This document shows, in pieces, positions 32,338 to 40,922 of a stretch of 64,000 bases of DNA. The stretch comes from Pseudoxanthomonas sp. Root630 (GTDB lineage Bacteria; Pseudomonadota; Gammaproteobacteria; Xanthomonadales; Xanthomonadaceae): positions 497,270-561,269 of the forward strand of contig NZ_LMGY01000001.1 in assembly GCF_001427585.1 (NCBI RefSeq), written 5' to 3'. Numbering within the stretch: the first letter of the stretch is position 1; every line of letters begins with the position of its first letter. The position numbers and the translations under genes are program-made. The notes beneath the pieces were generated by a model that worked only from the letters and a program-made list of their open reading frames with translations, ran no database searches and had not been told where the DNA came from.

Positions 32338-32802
32338 ATGAATCGTCTGGTTGTCTCGCAATCGCGCTGTTTCCGCCTGCTTGTTGTGCTGGCGTCTGCC
32401 GCCCTTCTATGGGCCTGTAAGCCGCCTGGTTCAGGCGTTGAAGTCGAGCTTATTACAGGGAAAGAGTTCGCAATTGCCGTGAGCAACAGATCTCCAGACG
32501 TGCTGGTTGTTGATGATCGGTTGTTCGGACTGGGTATCGAATCTTCGGTCAAAGTGGAAGTGGCGCAAGCTGACGGAACGATCATTCCACCTTGTGGTTA
32601 CCTGGACTATGTGGGCACTGGATCGCGTGTGTCTGTACCCCCCGGTGAAAAGATGGTCCTGTCCGTTCAGTTGACCGCTCTTACAGCAACTCGCTGCCTA
32701 GCCCCCAATGAGCAGTACTTGTTCAGGGCCTTACTGGTTTCAGGTGATGTGGATGTTGCTCGCACCGACTGGGTGTCGTTTCGGGCTGCGTCTCTGGAAT
32801 GA
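32338..32802 (+). CDS. Putative lipoprotein of unknown function
   Basis: 154 aa from ATG 32338. The signal sequence ends in the lipobox LLWAC (Cys 27). The mature domain is beta-rich with two further cysteines (PPCGYLDY and ATRCLAPN). Base composition is clearly lower in GC than its neighbours, which suggests recent acquisition. I see no known catalytic motif. It starts a run of loosely packed accessory genes that extends to the tRNA. Confidence 0.7.
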   Translation: MNRLVVSQSRCFRLLVVLASAALLWACKPPGSGVEVELITGKEFAIAVSNRSPDVLVVDDRLFGLGIESSVKVEVAQADGTIIPPCGYLDYVGTGSRVSVPPGEKMVLSVQLTALTATRCLAPNEQYLFRALLVSGDVDVARTDWVSFRAASLE

Positions 32803-32955
32803 CTCAAGGGCCATAGGTTGATCCTGCGGCCGCATCACTCCAACTTAACCGCAGCGGAGGACACTTCAATCCGCAGGGGTTGCGATGACGGGAATGGCGC
32901 CGGGCGCTTCACGCGCGCTCCGGTGCGTGCTTCCGTCGAACCTTGGGAGCAGGTC

Positions 32956-33645
32956 ATGAGCAAGCCGGCGATCGTTTTGGTGCATGGCTTCTGGGGCGGC
33001 GCGGCGCATTGGACCCGCGTCATCCTCGAACTGAAAGCGCTGGGGCACACCGACATCCGCGCGGTCGAGAATCCTCTGACGTCCCTGGCGGACGATGCGG
33101 AGCGAACCCGCAAGATGGTGGCCCAGATCGACGGCCCGGTCGTGCTGGTGGGACATTCCTACGGGGGCGCCGTCATCACCCAGGCAGGCAATCTGCCGAA
33201 CGTGAAGGCGCTGGTGTTCATCGCGGCGTTCGCTCCCGACGCAGGCGAGAGCCCAGGGGCCATCACCCAGGAGCATCTCCCCGAGGCAGCGCCCAATCTG
33301 GCGCCCGATAGCGATGGCTATCTGTGGCTGAAGCCCGACAAATTCCACGAGAGCTTCTGCCAGGATCTCCCGGCGGATGAGGGCTTCGTCATGGCGGTCA
33401 CCCAGAAGGCACCGCTGGCGGGCACGTTTGGTGACGCGATCACCGATCCGGCGTGGAAACACAAACCCAACTGGTACCAGATATCCAGCAAGGACCGGAT
33501 GATTGCGCCGGAAAACCAGCAGCGCATGTCCGGCCGCATGGATGCGCGCAAGGTGATCACCCTGGACGCGAGTCATGCGTCGCTGGCATCACGTGCGAAG
33601 GATGTTGCGGCGCTCATCGACGAAGCGGCGAGGGCGACGGCCTGA
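32956..33645 (+). CDS. Alpha/beta hydrolase
   Basis: 229 aa from ATG 32956; in-frame codons further upstream are intergenic. The oxyanion HGFWGG is at the N terminus, the nucleophile elbow GHSYGG holds the catalytic Ser, and the C-terminal catalytic His is in DASHASL. It is similar to the short alpha/beta hydrolases related to esterases and salicylate-esterase-like proteins. Cytoplasmic, no signal peptide. Substrate unknown. Confidence 0.87.
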   Translation: MSKPAIVLVHGFWGGAAHWTRVILELKALGHTDIRAVENPLTSLADDAERTRKMVAQIDGPVVLVGHSYGGAVITQAGNLPNVKALVFIAAFAPDAGESPGAITQEHLPEAAPNLAPDSDGYLWLKPDKFHESFCQDLPADEGFVMAVTQKAPLAGTFGDAITDPAWKHKPNWYQISSKDRMIAPENQQRMSGRMDARKVITLDASHASLASRAKDVAALIDEAARATA

Positions 33646-33711
33646 GTCAGCGTGGCGCCCGCATCAAGCAGGTGGCAGGCATCAGGTGCTTCAGGGGCAT
33701 GTCGCCGGTCT

Positions 33712-33731
33712 GGGAAAGGCACTCCGACCCC
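33712..33731. repeat. Dispersed repeat, copy 1
   Basis: GGGAAAGGCACTCCGACCCC, followed by CCGACCCCTATTTTTT. It resembles copy 2 at 34742-34761 (GGAAAAGGTACTCTGACCCC). The pair flanks the YdjM-like gene. Confidence 0.5.
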
Positions 33732-33797
33732 CGACCCCTATTTTTTGGGCGGAACCATTTGATGCGATGGCCTTGCTTCCACTCAAAGGGAGCGGGC

Positions 33798-34373
33798 TCA
33801 TCGGGACAGGCCGACGGACCAGGCGACGAAGAGCAGCCAGATCGGGGCGACGAGGATTCCGCTCGCCAACGTCTTGCGGCAGGCGTTGCCACGAGCGACG
33901 ACGATCCATACGGCGAACACCGGAAGCAGCACCCCCAGTTCAATGAGCAGGTTCCGCCACAGGTAGCGATTGGTGGGGTCCAGCGATCCTGCACTCGGAA
34001 GGACCCCGAAGGGGATCGATACTTCGATGGACAGCGGCCACAACAGCGGTACCGGATGCGCCCCCACCAGCAAGTCGAGCAGGGGATGGGACAGGCTCGC
34101 CGCCGCCAGTGCCGTGACCGGCAGATGGAATTCCTTGTATCGGTTTAGCCCCACACGGACGAGGGTCGTGATCGCCAACGCGAATAGCAGGCTGTGGGTG
34201 AAGCGGGGATTTGCGGAATACCCGAATAGCCAGACCGCCAGGTAGTCCAGGTCGGGGCATGTGGCGAGGAACACCGATAGTCCGAGCGCGGGTTTCGACG
34301 GCGCACGGCCGTGTCCGCGGCTGGAGAGATAAACGGTGATGCCGGCGGCCGCATGGCCTGCAATGGACGACAT
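33798..34373 (-). CDS. YdjM/DUF457-family inner-membrane metal-dependent hydrolase
   Basis: 191 aa from ATG 34373; the in-frame extension to 34442 lacks family similarity. Conserved family residues: HAAAG at the N terminus, CPDLDYL, RFTHSLLF and SHPLLDLL, which supply the His and Asp ligands typical of the membrane-bound YdjM family. There are about four membrane segments. The E. coli relative ydjM is LexA-regulated, but no LexA box is visible here. No good ribosome site precedes the ATG. Confidence 0.78.
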   Translation of the reverse strand: MSSIAGHAAAGITVYLSSRGHGRAPSKPALGLSVFLATCPDLDYLAVWLFGYSANPRFTHSLLFALAITTLVRVGLNRYKEFHLPVTALAAASLSHPLLDLLVGAHPVPLLWPLSIEVSIPFGVLPSAGSLDPTNRYLWRNLLIELGVLLPVFAVWIVVARGNACRKTLASGILVAPIWLLFVAWSVGLSR

Positions 34374-34805
34374 GGAAGGAGAGGGCGTGTCGGGAGGACG
34401 CCTGTAAGCCTGTCCTCTGCACATGGGGCGGCGACGTAGCATGCGTGAGGCAGGGATGAAGCGATGGCGGAGATGCTCGGGCTCCCCACGTTGACCAGCC
34501 CCGCCCCATGCCCCGACCTAAGACGCTCCGATGCCAGGGATGCCCGCTGATTTGTACTTGCAGTGGGGCGTATCCCAGCGATGGGTGACATCAGGGCTGC
34601 AGTAGCGTCGATGCTGGTTTGCCATTGATGGGGGCGCTCACATTCCGTGCCAGGGCGCTGTCTCAGGGTAAGCCGCGCCAAGCGCTCATCGATGCGATGA
34701 TTGATGAATTGCCCGACGACGCGCATATCGAGTACGTACAAGGAAAAGGTACTCTGACCCCTGTTTCCCTGTTTCCCTGTTTCCCTGTTTCGGGGGCTGC
34801 GACTA
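34374..34805. other. 432-bp intergenic stretch with repeats only
   Basis: No convincing gene. It contains dispersed-repeat copy 2 and four tandem octamers near its right end. The first part is the upstream region of the YdjM-like gene. Confidence 0.5.
34741..34790. repeat. Dispersed repeat copy 2 plus four tandem CCCTGTTT octamers
   Basis: AAGGAAAAGGTACTCTGACC is followed by CCCTGTTT four times without gaps (34759-34790), 16 bp before a lipoprotein gene. The octamer number could vary by slippage. Confidence 0.7.
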
Positions 34806-35354
34806 ATGATTCGTTCAATCACTTTCGGTGTCTTGCTGGTCGCTCTGCTTGGTTGTGCGACTCATGGCCGTGCGAGTGCACGGGATGGGCTCGCTCAACT
34901 TGCTGCCCAGGAGGATAAGAAGGAGGTTTGCATAGAGTTCTTTCGTAATAGGCTCGATCATGCCTTCGGTGATGCGTTCCCTGAGATGTCCAGACAAGCG
35001 CTGTTGAAAGAGATTCTTGCCAGACTTCCGACGGAGGAAAATCACGCATTGGAGCGCGTGGCGTTGCATGTTGAGCCCGTTGACGGCTCCACTCCAGACT
35101 CTCAGGCCATACCGGCCGTGATGGGGCAACTAGTCGATGAGTTCAAAGCTGCAGCATTGTGTCGAGATAGCCGCCCAGAACTGGCAGCTAACATTTTTGC
35201 CGACCAATTGAATTCGGTGATGGTACGTCGTGGTCTTGATACCGATCGCTTGTTCCCACCCCATGGCGACTGGCAGGGAGTTCAGACAGAGGCACGGATA
35301 CTTGTGGCGCTGGTTGCACAGATCCAAGCGGACCGCGATTCCAAGAAGGGCTAG
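34806..35354 (+). CDS. Putative lipoprotein of unknown function
   Basis: 182 aa. The lipobox is LLGC at residues 14-17, so this is a short lipoprotein signal. The mature part is helical and carries two cysteines (EVCIEFF and ALCRDS). GC content is below that of the chromosome average and codon use resembles the lipoprotein at 32338. No family recognised. It starts right after a tandem octamer repeat. Confidence 0.68.
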   Translation: MIRSITFGVLLVALLGCATHGRASARDGLAQLAAQEDKKEVCIEFFRNRLDHAFGDAFPEMSRQALLKEILARLPTEENHALERVALHVEPVDGSTPDSQAIPAVMGQLVDEFKAAALCRDSRPELAANIFADQLNSVMVRRGLDTDRLFPPHGDWQGVQTEARILVALVAQIQADRDSKKG

Positions 35355-35494
35355 ATGAAGTCCAACTCTCTCCTCTCGGCGCTATCGAGCGTGGTGATTT
35401 GCTAAGGCCCCCGGCTTCCCAGCGGCTTCCCACCACACCCACCACCCCCCCGCATTGACCCGCCCCCACCCCAACCCCTAAAATTCGCGGCTCC

Positions 35495-35570
35495 GCCGGA
35501 ATAGCTCAGTTGGTAGAGCGGCGCATTCGTAATGCGTAGGTCGTAGGTTCGATTCCTATTTCCGGCACCA
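35495..35570 (+). tRNA. tRNA-Thr (anticodon CGU)
   Basis: 76-nt cloverleaf: acceptor GCCGGAA/TTCCGGC, D arm GCTCAGTTGGTAGAGC, anticodon loop TTCGTAA giving anticodon CGU (reads ACG), T loop GTTCGATTC, and encoded CCA. It lies alone between a lipoprotein gene and radA. No integrase is adjacent, so there is no sign that it serves as an attachment site. Confidence 0.96.
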
Positions 35571-35578
35571 GTTGTGAC

Positions 35579-35610
35579 AAGGCCCCGCTTCGGCGGGGCT
35601 TTGTTTTTTC
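35579..35610 (+). terminator. Terminator of tRNA-Thr
   Basis: GCCCCGC-TTCG-GCGGGGC followed by TTTGTTTTTT, 11 bases after the tRNA. Confidence 0.9.
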
Positions 35611-35674
35611 CGGGTCTCGCCTGCGGAGACGGCGGGCCGATACAGTAGCCGCTCGCCGTCCCGACAGGTTTCCC

Positions 35675-37069
35675 GTGGCCAAGACCTCCGCCAAGTCCCG
35701 CATCGCCTACGTCTGCGCCGAATGCGGGGCCGACCACAGCAAATGGCAGGGCCAGTGCGCCGATTGCGGGGCCTGGAATTCGCTGAGTGAGATCGTGCTC
35801 GAGACCGCCGCCGCCGCCGGCGCGCCGCCCGCCGCCCGCCGCTCGGGCTGGGCCGGCAAGGCCGAGGCCCCGAAGATCACCGCCCTGAAGGACGTGCGCC
35901 ACAGCGAAGAAGCGCGCGTGACCACCGGTATCGGCGAGTTCGACCGCGTGCTGGGCGGCGGCCTGGTGGAGGGCGCCGTGGTGCTGGTGGGCGGCGACCC
36001 CGGCATCGGCAAATCCACCCTGCTGCTGCAGGCCCTGGCCCGGATGTCGGCCAGCCTGCCGGCCCTGTATGTGACGGGCGAAGAATCGCTGGCCCAGGTC
36101 GCCGGTCGCGCCGTGCGGCTGGATCTGCCGCTGGACAACCTGCAGGCCCTGGCCGAGACCGGCATCGAGACCATCCTGCAGCACGCCTCGGTGGCCCGGC
36201 CGAAACTGATCGTCGCCGACTCCGTGCAGACCCTGTGGACCGAATCGCTGACCGCCGCGCCGGGCTCGGTCAGCCAGGTGCGCGAGAGCGCCGCCCGGCT
36301 GGTGCGCTACGCCAAGGAGACCGGCACCGCCGTGTTCCTGGTCGGCCACGTGACCAAGGAAGGCGGCATCGCCGGCCCGCGCGTGCTCGAGCACATGGTC
36401 GATGCGGTGCTGTATTTCGAAGGCGAGAGCGGCAGCCGCTTCCGCGTGCTGCGTGCGTTCAAGAACCGCTTCGGCGCGGTGAACGAACTGGGCGTGTTCG
36501 CGATGGGTGAGAAGGGCCTGAAGGAAGTGCCGAATCCGTCGGCGATCTTCCTCTCCGGCAGCGCGCAGCAGCCCGGCAGCTGCGTGATGGTCACCCGCGA
36601 GGGCACACGCCCGCTGCTGGTGGAAGTGCAGGCGCTGGTCGACAGTTCGCCGCTGTCCAATCCGCGTCGCGTGGCGGTGGGCCTGGAACAGAATCGCCTG
36701 GCGATGTTGCTGGCCGTGCTGCATCGGCACGGCGGCGTGGTGGTGGGCGACCAGGACGTGTTCGTGAATGTCGTCGGCGGCATCCGCGTGCAGGAAACCG
36801 CGGCCGACCTGCCGGTGCTGCTGGCGGTGTTGTCCTCGCTGCGCGACCGTCCGCTGGCCGAGAAAACCATCGCCTTCGGCGAAGTGGGCCTCTCGGGCGA
36901 GATCCGCCCCGTGCCCAACGGCGAGGAACGCCTGCGCGAAGCGGCCACGCACGGCTTCAAGCGCGCCATCGTGCCCAAGGGCAACGCGCCGAAGTCGGGC
37001 ACGTTCAAGGGCCTGGAAGTCGTGGCGGTGGAACGGCTGTCGCAGGCGCTGGAGGCGGCGGCGGAGTAG
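35675..37069 (+). CDS. radA: DNA repair protein RadA
   Basis: 464 aa from GTG 35675. The N-terminal zinc finger is C-x2-C...C-x2-C (CAECG...CADCG). The RecA-like core has Walker A GGDPGIGKST and the RadA-specific KNRFG motif. The C-terminal Lon-like domain contains GEVGLSGEIRPV. RadA is a helicase that helps branch migration in recombination. All motifs are intact. Confidence 0.97.
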   Translation: MAKTSAKSRIAYVCAECGADHSKWQGQCADCGAWNSLSEIVLETAAAAGAPPAARRSGWAGKAEAPKITALKDVRHSEEARVTTGIGEFDRVLGGGLVEGAVVLVGGDPGIGKSTLLLQALARMSASLPALYVTGEESLAQVAGRAVRLDLPLDNLQALAETGIETILQHASVARPKLIVADSVQTLWTESLTAAPGSVSQVRESAARLVRYAKETGTAVFLVGHVTKEGGIAGPRVLEHMVDAVLYFEGESGSRFRVLRAFKNRFGAVNELGVFAMGEKGLKEVPNPSAIFLSGSAQQPGSCVMVTREGTRPLLVEVQALVDSSPLSNPRRVAVGLEQNRLAMLLAVLHRHGGVVVGDQDVFVNVVGGIRVQETAADLPVLLAVLSSLRDRPLAEKTIAFGEVGLSGEIRPVPNGEERLREAATHGFKRAIVPKGNAPKSGTFKGLEVVAVERLSQALEAAAE

Positions 37070-37114
37070 GGTCACTCGGGTAGAACAGAACGCACGCGCC
37101 GCCAGGGGCTGACC

Positions 37115-38002
37115 ATGGAATGGGGAGACGACATGCTGAAAGAGGTGCTGATGGTGGCGGGCGGTCTAATGCTCTGCCTGTTGTTGGCGTGCGCGTACGC
37201 GTACGCGGCCGACAAGGCCATGTCAGCCGAGGTGTTCACGCGGCAGGTGGCGGAGATGGTGCGAGAGCGGATGCCGGGCGTGAAGGTCGAGGTCATGGCG
37301 CCGCTGGAGCTGAACCTGGTTCCGGCCTCGGGCGAAGATGCGCGGATCTATCTCAACAACATCTACACGCTCTACCTGGCTGAGCAGGTGGACGGCAGGC
37401 CCGCCCTACTGGAGCGCTACATCGCCTCCTACACGGAGCCGCTGCCCGAAGCACCGGTAAAGCGGGAAGAAGTCGTCGCCGTGATCAAGGGCAACGATTG
37501 GTTGGCGGAGATGGAGCGGTTGGCCAAGGAACAGGGAAAGCCCTATGAGGGCATCTATGAGCGGTTGAACGCCGACCTGTTGGTCTTCTACGCGCAGGAC
37601 ATGCCCACCCGCATTCGCTATCTGAACAAGAGCGACCTGGAGGCCGCCGGGCTCGACCGCTCCGGGTTGCGACCCCTCGCAGTCGCCAACCTGAAGCGAC
37701 AGATGCCGGAGATCGAGGTGTACCGCGAGGAGGTGTTCTCCATGGTGGCCGCCGGAGGCTCCTACGAAGCGTCGATCCTGCTGTTCGACGATTTCTGGAA
37801 CGGGGAGCGGGCGCGGATGGCGGGGCCTCCCATGGTGTCGGTGCCGGCCCGCGACCTGTTGCTGTTCGTCGACTCCAGCAATCCGGAGGCGGTCGCTCAA
37901 CTCGAGGCGCTGACCAGGAAAATGTGGGGCGATGCGGCGTATGCGGTAAGCGATGCGCTGTTCATTGCCACCCCGGAAGGGTGGCGTCCGGTCGAACGCT
38001 AG
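37115..38002 (+). CDS. DUF1444-like exported/lipoprotein of unknown function
   Basis: 295 aa from ATG 37115; ATG 37133 (GGGGAG six bases upstream, then a clean signal MLKEVLMVAGG...) is at least as likely. The signal ends LLLACAYAYA, which could be a lipobox or ordinary cleavage. The domain resembles DUF1444 (LERYIASYTE, NADLLVFYAQDMPTRIRYL, SSNPEAVAQL). Function unknown. The last 41 bp overlap the coq7-like gene on the other strand, tail to tail. Confidence 0.75.
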   Translation: MEWGDDMLKEVLMVAGGLMLCLLLACAYAYAADKAMSAEVFTRQVAEMVRERMPGVKVEVMAPLELNLVPASGEDARIYLNNIYTLYLAEQVDGRPALLERYIASYTEPLPEAPVKREEVVAVIKGNDWLAEMERLAKEQGKPYEGIYERLNADLLVFYAQDMPTRIRYLNKSDLEAAGLDRSGLRPLAVANLKRQMPEIEVYREEVFSMVAAGGSYEASILLFDDFWNGERARMAGPPMVSVPARDLLLFVDSSNPEAVAQLEALTRKMWGDAAYAVSDALFIATPEGWRPVER

Positions 38003-38537
38003 CCGGTCTGCGCGCTGTCTGAAGACGCATTCCCAGCCAGATCACCGCTTCCGTCGAAGCGCGCACGACGGGGGTCAGGATCGGCGGCCAGAAGGCGCCG
38101 GCCTGCATCGTGTCGCGACCGTGATCGTGGTGTTCCTGTTCTTCGGCCACGATGCGCGACACGGCCTCGAAGGCCTCTGAGTCAATCGGCTCGAGGTGCC
38201 GCTGCTGCTCCATCAGATGCTGCAACACCACGCTTTCGACGGCGAAGGTGGTGGCCGCGATGGCGGAGGGCCCCAGCAGGCCGGTCACCAGCCCCAGCGT
38301 CCAGCCACCGACGCCGCACAGCACGTAGCTGCGACAGCGACGGACACCGCGAACCTGAAGCGCATTCGAGAACAGGGCGCGATGCCCCCGTTCGTGTTCG
38401 AGGAAATGCCGAAGTACCGGCGTCATGTGCGGTGCCGTCCAGCGCGCCACCAGGATCTGCGCGCGATAGATGTTGACCGCGCCGTGCTCGCCTGCGTGAT
38501 CGACCTTCAGGATGCGATCGCCCAGGCGTGTACTCAA
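37962..38537 (-). CDS. Coq7-like (demethoxyubiquinone hydroxylase family) di-iron protein
   Basis: 191 aa from a proposed TTG start at 38537 that overlaps the stop of the upstream gene (TTGA) with GAGG five bases before it; no ATG or GTG is available without losing the first di-iron helix. Ligand segments are DHAGEHGAVNIYRAQ, FLEHERGHRALF, VESVVLQHLMEQQRHL and EEQEHHDHG, giving the two E-x-x-H type sites of Coq7. The family hydroxylates demethoxyubiquinone; here it is coupled to a CcsA-like protein, so its substrate may differ. Confidence 0.83.
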   Translation of the reverse strand: MSTRLGDRILKVDHAGEHGAVNIYRAQILVARWTAPHMTPVLRHFLEHERGHRALFSNALQVRGVRRCRSYVLCGVGGWTLGLVTGLLGPSAIAATTFAVESVVLQHLMEQQRHLEPIDSEAFEAVSRIVAEEQEHHDHGRDTMQAGAFWPPILTPVVRASTEAVIWLGMRLQTARRPASVRPDATLPGWQ

Positions 38538-39325
38538 CCGCGCCTCAACACCATCTCGTAGACGAACTTGCTGCCGAAGAACGCCAGCAACAGCAGAACC
38601 ATCGCGGTGAGGGTCCAATGCACCGCTTTGGCGCCGCGCCAGCCGTAGCGCCAGCGGCCGACCAGCAGGCCGCCGAAGGCCAGCCACGACAACACGCTGA
38701 GCACGGTCTTGTGGGTGAGCTTCTGGACCAGGAAGTTCTCGACGAACAGCACGCCGGTCAGCAGCGTGGCGGTCAACAGGATGAATCCGACCGTGATCGT
38801 GCGGAACAGCAGATCTTCCAGTTCCGTCAGCGGGGGCAGGGCGCGCAGCCAGACGTGGAATTCGCGCCGGCGCAGGGCGCGCTCCTGTGCCCACAGCATC
38901 ACCGCCAGCAGCGCGGCGATGGCCAGGGCGGCGTAGGCCAGTAGCGCCAGCCAGGCGTGCAACTGGAGGCGCCAGTCCAGTCCGCTGGAGGCCTGGTGGC
39001 CGTAGAAGTGGTAAGCCGCCAGCAGGACGGCGGCCAGCGGGAACGCCACCACGCCCAGTGCGGCCATCCGGCCCTGAATGGCGACCAGCAGCGTCATCGC
39101 CGCCATGCCCAGCGCCACCAGCGACAGCGCGGCGAAGAAATGCATGTCCGGCCCACCGGGCGTGCGCCAGGCCACCAGCAGGTGGTAGGCGCCGTGCAGC
39201 ACCACCGCGACCAGCGCCGGCCACAGCCAGGGCCGCGACGTCTCCCCCCTGTCGCGGGCCACGGAGCGGACCAGCAGGCCGGCGGCCAACAGATAGAGCG
39301 CAACGGCGATGAGAATGACTGTCAT
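38534..39325 (-). CDS. ypjD: CcsA/YpjD-like inner-membrane protein
   Basis: 263 aa, nearly all membrane (about eight helices), with the cytochrome c assembly (CcsA) domain from about residue 60 on and conserved His in ALVAVVLHGAYH, RLQLHAWLALLAY and AVHWTLTAM. It is divergent from ffh, exactly the arrangement of ypjD in gammaproteobacteria. Heme handling is inferred from the domain. Its stop overlaps the TTG start of the coq7-like gene. Confidence 0.88.
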   Translation of the reverse strand: MTVILIAVALYLLAAGLLVRSVARDRGETSRPWLWPALVAVVLHGAYHLLVAWRTPGGPDMHFFAALSLVALGMAAMTLLVAIQGRMAALGVVAFPLAAVLLAAYHFYGHQASSGLDWRLQLHAWLALLAYAALAIAALLAVMLWAQERALRRREFHVWLRALPPLTELEDLLFRTITVGFILLTATLLTGVLFVENFLVQKLTHKTVLSVLSWLAFGGLLVGRWRYGWRGAKAVHWTLTAMVLLLLAFFGSKFVYEMVLRRG

Positions 39326-39450
39326 CGGGGGAGTGTCGCACAGCGGACGGCGCCGGCGCAGGGGCGAAGGCGGCCCGCGTCGCGCGAGGAGGAGGCGGGG
39401 GGCGGGGCCGCTATAATCGGCATCCGTTTTCCCCTGGCGTGCCTGCTTCC

Positions 39451-40821
39451 ATGTTCGAATCCCTGACCCAGCGACTCTCCGGCACCATCGAACGCCTGCG
39501 CGGCCGTGGCCGCCTGAGCGAGGAGAACATCCGCGAGGCCACCCGTGAGGTCCGCATCGCCCTGCTGGAGGCCGACGTGGCCCTGCCGGTGGTGCAGGCG
39601 CTGATCGAGCGCATCAAGGTGCGCGCCGTCGGCCAGGAAGTGCTGAAGTCGCTGACGCCGGGCCAGGCGCTGATCAAGGTGGTCCGCGACGAGCTGACCG
39701 CGGTGATGGGGTCGCAGGCCAGCGACCTGAACCTCAACGTGCCGGCGCCGGCCGTGATCCTGATGGCCGGCCTGCAGGGCGCGGGCAAGACCACCACCGT
39801 CGGCAAGCTGGCCAAGCACCTGCGCGAGAAGCGCAAGAAGAAGGTGATGGTGGTCAGCGCGGACGTCTACCGTCCGGCTGCAATCGAGCAGCTGAAGACG
39901 CTGGCGGAGCAAGTGGACGTGCTGTTCTTCCCGTCCGACGCCGGGCAGAAGCCGGAGGACATCGTCCGCGCCGCCATCGACGATGCGCGCAAGTCCTTCG
40001 TCGACGTGCTGCTGGTCGACACCGCCGGCCGCCTGGCGATCGACGAGGCCATGATGGCCGAGATCAAGGCGCTGCACGCGGCGGTCAAGCCGGTGGAGAC
40101 GCTGTTCGTCGTCGATGCGATGACCGGCCAGGATGCCGCCAACACCGCCAAGGCCTTCAGCGAAGCGCTGCCGCTGACCGGCGTGGTGCTGACCAAGACC
40201 GATGGCGATGCGCGCGGTGGCGCGGCGCTGTCGGTGCGCTACATCACCGGCAAGCCGGTCAAGTTCATCGGCGTGGGCGAGAAGCCCGACGGCCTGGACG
40301 TGTTCCATCCCGAGCGCGTGGCCAACCGCATCCTCGACATGGGCGACGTGCTGTCGCTGGTCGAGCAGGTCGAGCAGAACGTCGACCGCGAGAAGGCCGA
40401 AAAGCTCGCCGCCAAGGTCATCAAGGGCAAGAAGTTCGACCTCAACGACATGCGCGACCAGCTGGAGCAGATGCAGAACATGGGCGGCATCAGCGGCCTG
40501 ATGGACAAGCTGCCCGGCATGGGCCAGATCCCCGAGCACGTGAAGCAGCAGGTGCAACAGGGCAAGGAAGTGCCGCGCATGATCGCCATCATCAACTCGA
40601 TGACGAAGAAGGAGCGCCGCAACCCGGCGCTGCTGAACGGCTCGCGCCGCTCGCGCATCGCCAAGGGCGCGGGACTGACGCCGGCCGACGTCAACAAGCT
40701 GATGAAGCAGTACCAGCAGATGGAAAAGATGATGGGCAAGCTGGCCGGCGGCGGCATGAAGGGCATGATGCGCAACATGAAGAGCATGATGGGCGGCCGC
40801 GGCGGTATGCCGTTCCGCTGA
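39451..40821 (+). CDS. ffh: Signal recognition particle protein Ffh
   Basis: 456 aa from ATG 39451. N domain, then the G domain with G1 GLQGAGKTTT, G3 DTAGR and G4 TKTDGDARGG, then the methionine-rich M domain (KMMGKLAGGGMKGMMRNM). With 4.5S RNA it targets inner-membrane proteins. A TATAAT box at 39412-39417 may be its -10. The 4.5S gene is not in the window. Confidence 0.97.
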   Translation: MFESLTQRLSGTIERLRGRGRLSEENIREATREVRIALLEADVALPVVQALIERIKVRAVGQEVLKSLTPGQALIKVVRDELTAVMGSQASDLNLNVPAPAVILMAGLQGAGKTTTVGKLAKHLREKRKKKVMVVSADVYRPAAIEQLKTLAEQVDVLFFPSDAGQKPEDIVRAAIDDARKSFVDVLLVDTAGRLAIDEAMMAEIKALHAAVKPVETLFVVDAMTGQDAANTAKAFSEALPLTGVVLTKTDGDARGGAALSVRYITGKPVKFIGVGEKPDGLDVFHPERVANRILDMGDVLSLVEQVEQNVDREKAEKLAAKVIKGKKFDLNDMRDQLEQMQNMGGISGLMDKLPGMGQIPEHVKQQVQQGKEVPRMIAIINSMTKKERRNPALLNGSRRSRIAKGAGLTPADVNKLMKQYQQMEKMMGKLAGGGMKGMMRNMKSMMGGRGGMPFR

Positions 40822-40835
40822 TGCTTTCGCTTGCC

Positions 40836-40895
40836 GTGGGAGCGACGCAAGTCGCGATCTTGTCTCCGTTCATCGCGACTTGCGTCGCTCCCGCA
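40836..40895. repeat. REP-type inverted pair after ffh
   Basis: GTGGGAGCGACGCAAGTCGC (arm 40836-40858) and its inverse (40872-40892) are 13 bp apart; each arm holds a GCGAC...GTCGC palindrome. It is the same architecture as the element at 29061 with a different stem sequence. It lies between convergence-free genes and could act as a transcription brake. Confidence 0.83.
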
Positions 40896-40922
40896 TGTGA
40901 TTGAAGCGGAGATCCGGCCCGC

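Noticed and set aside
34759-34790. CRISPR-like repeat
   Set aside because: Octamers are directly adjacent with no spacers.
35495-35570. tRNA-Thr as an integration site
   Set aside because: No integrase nearby and no repeat of the tRNA 3' end seen in the window.
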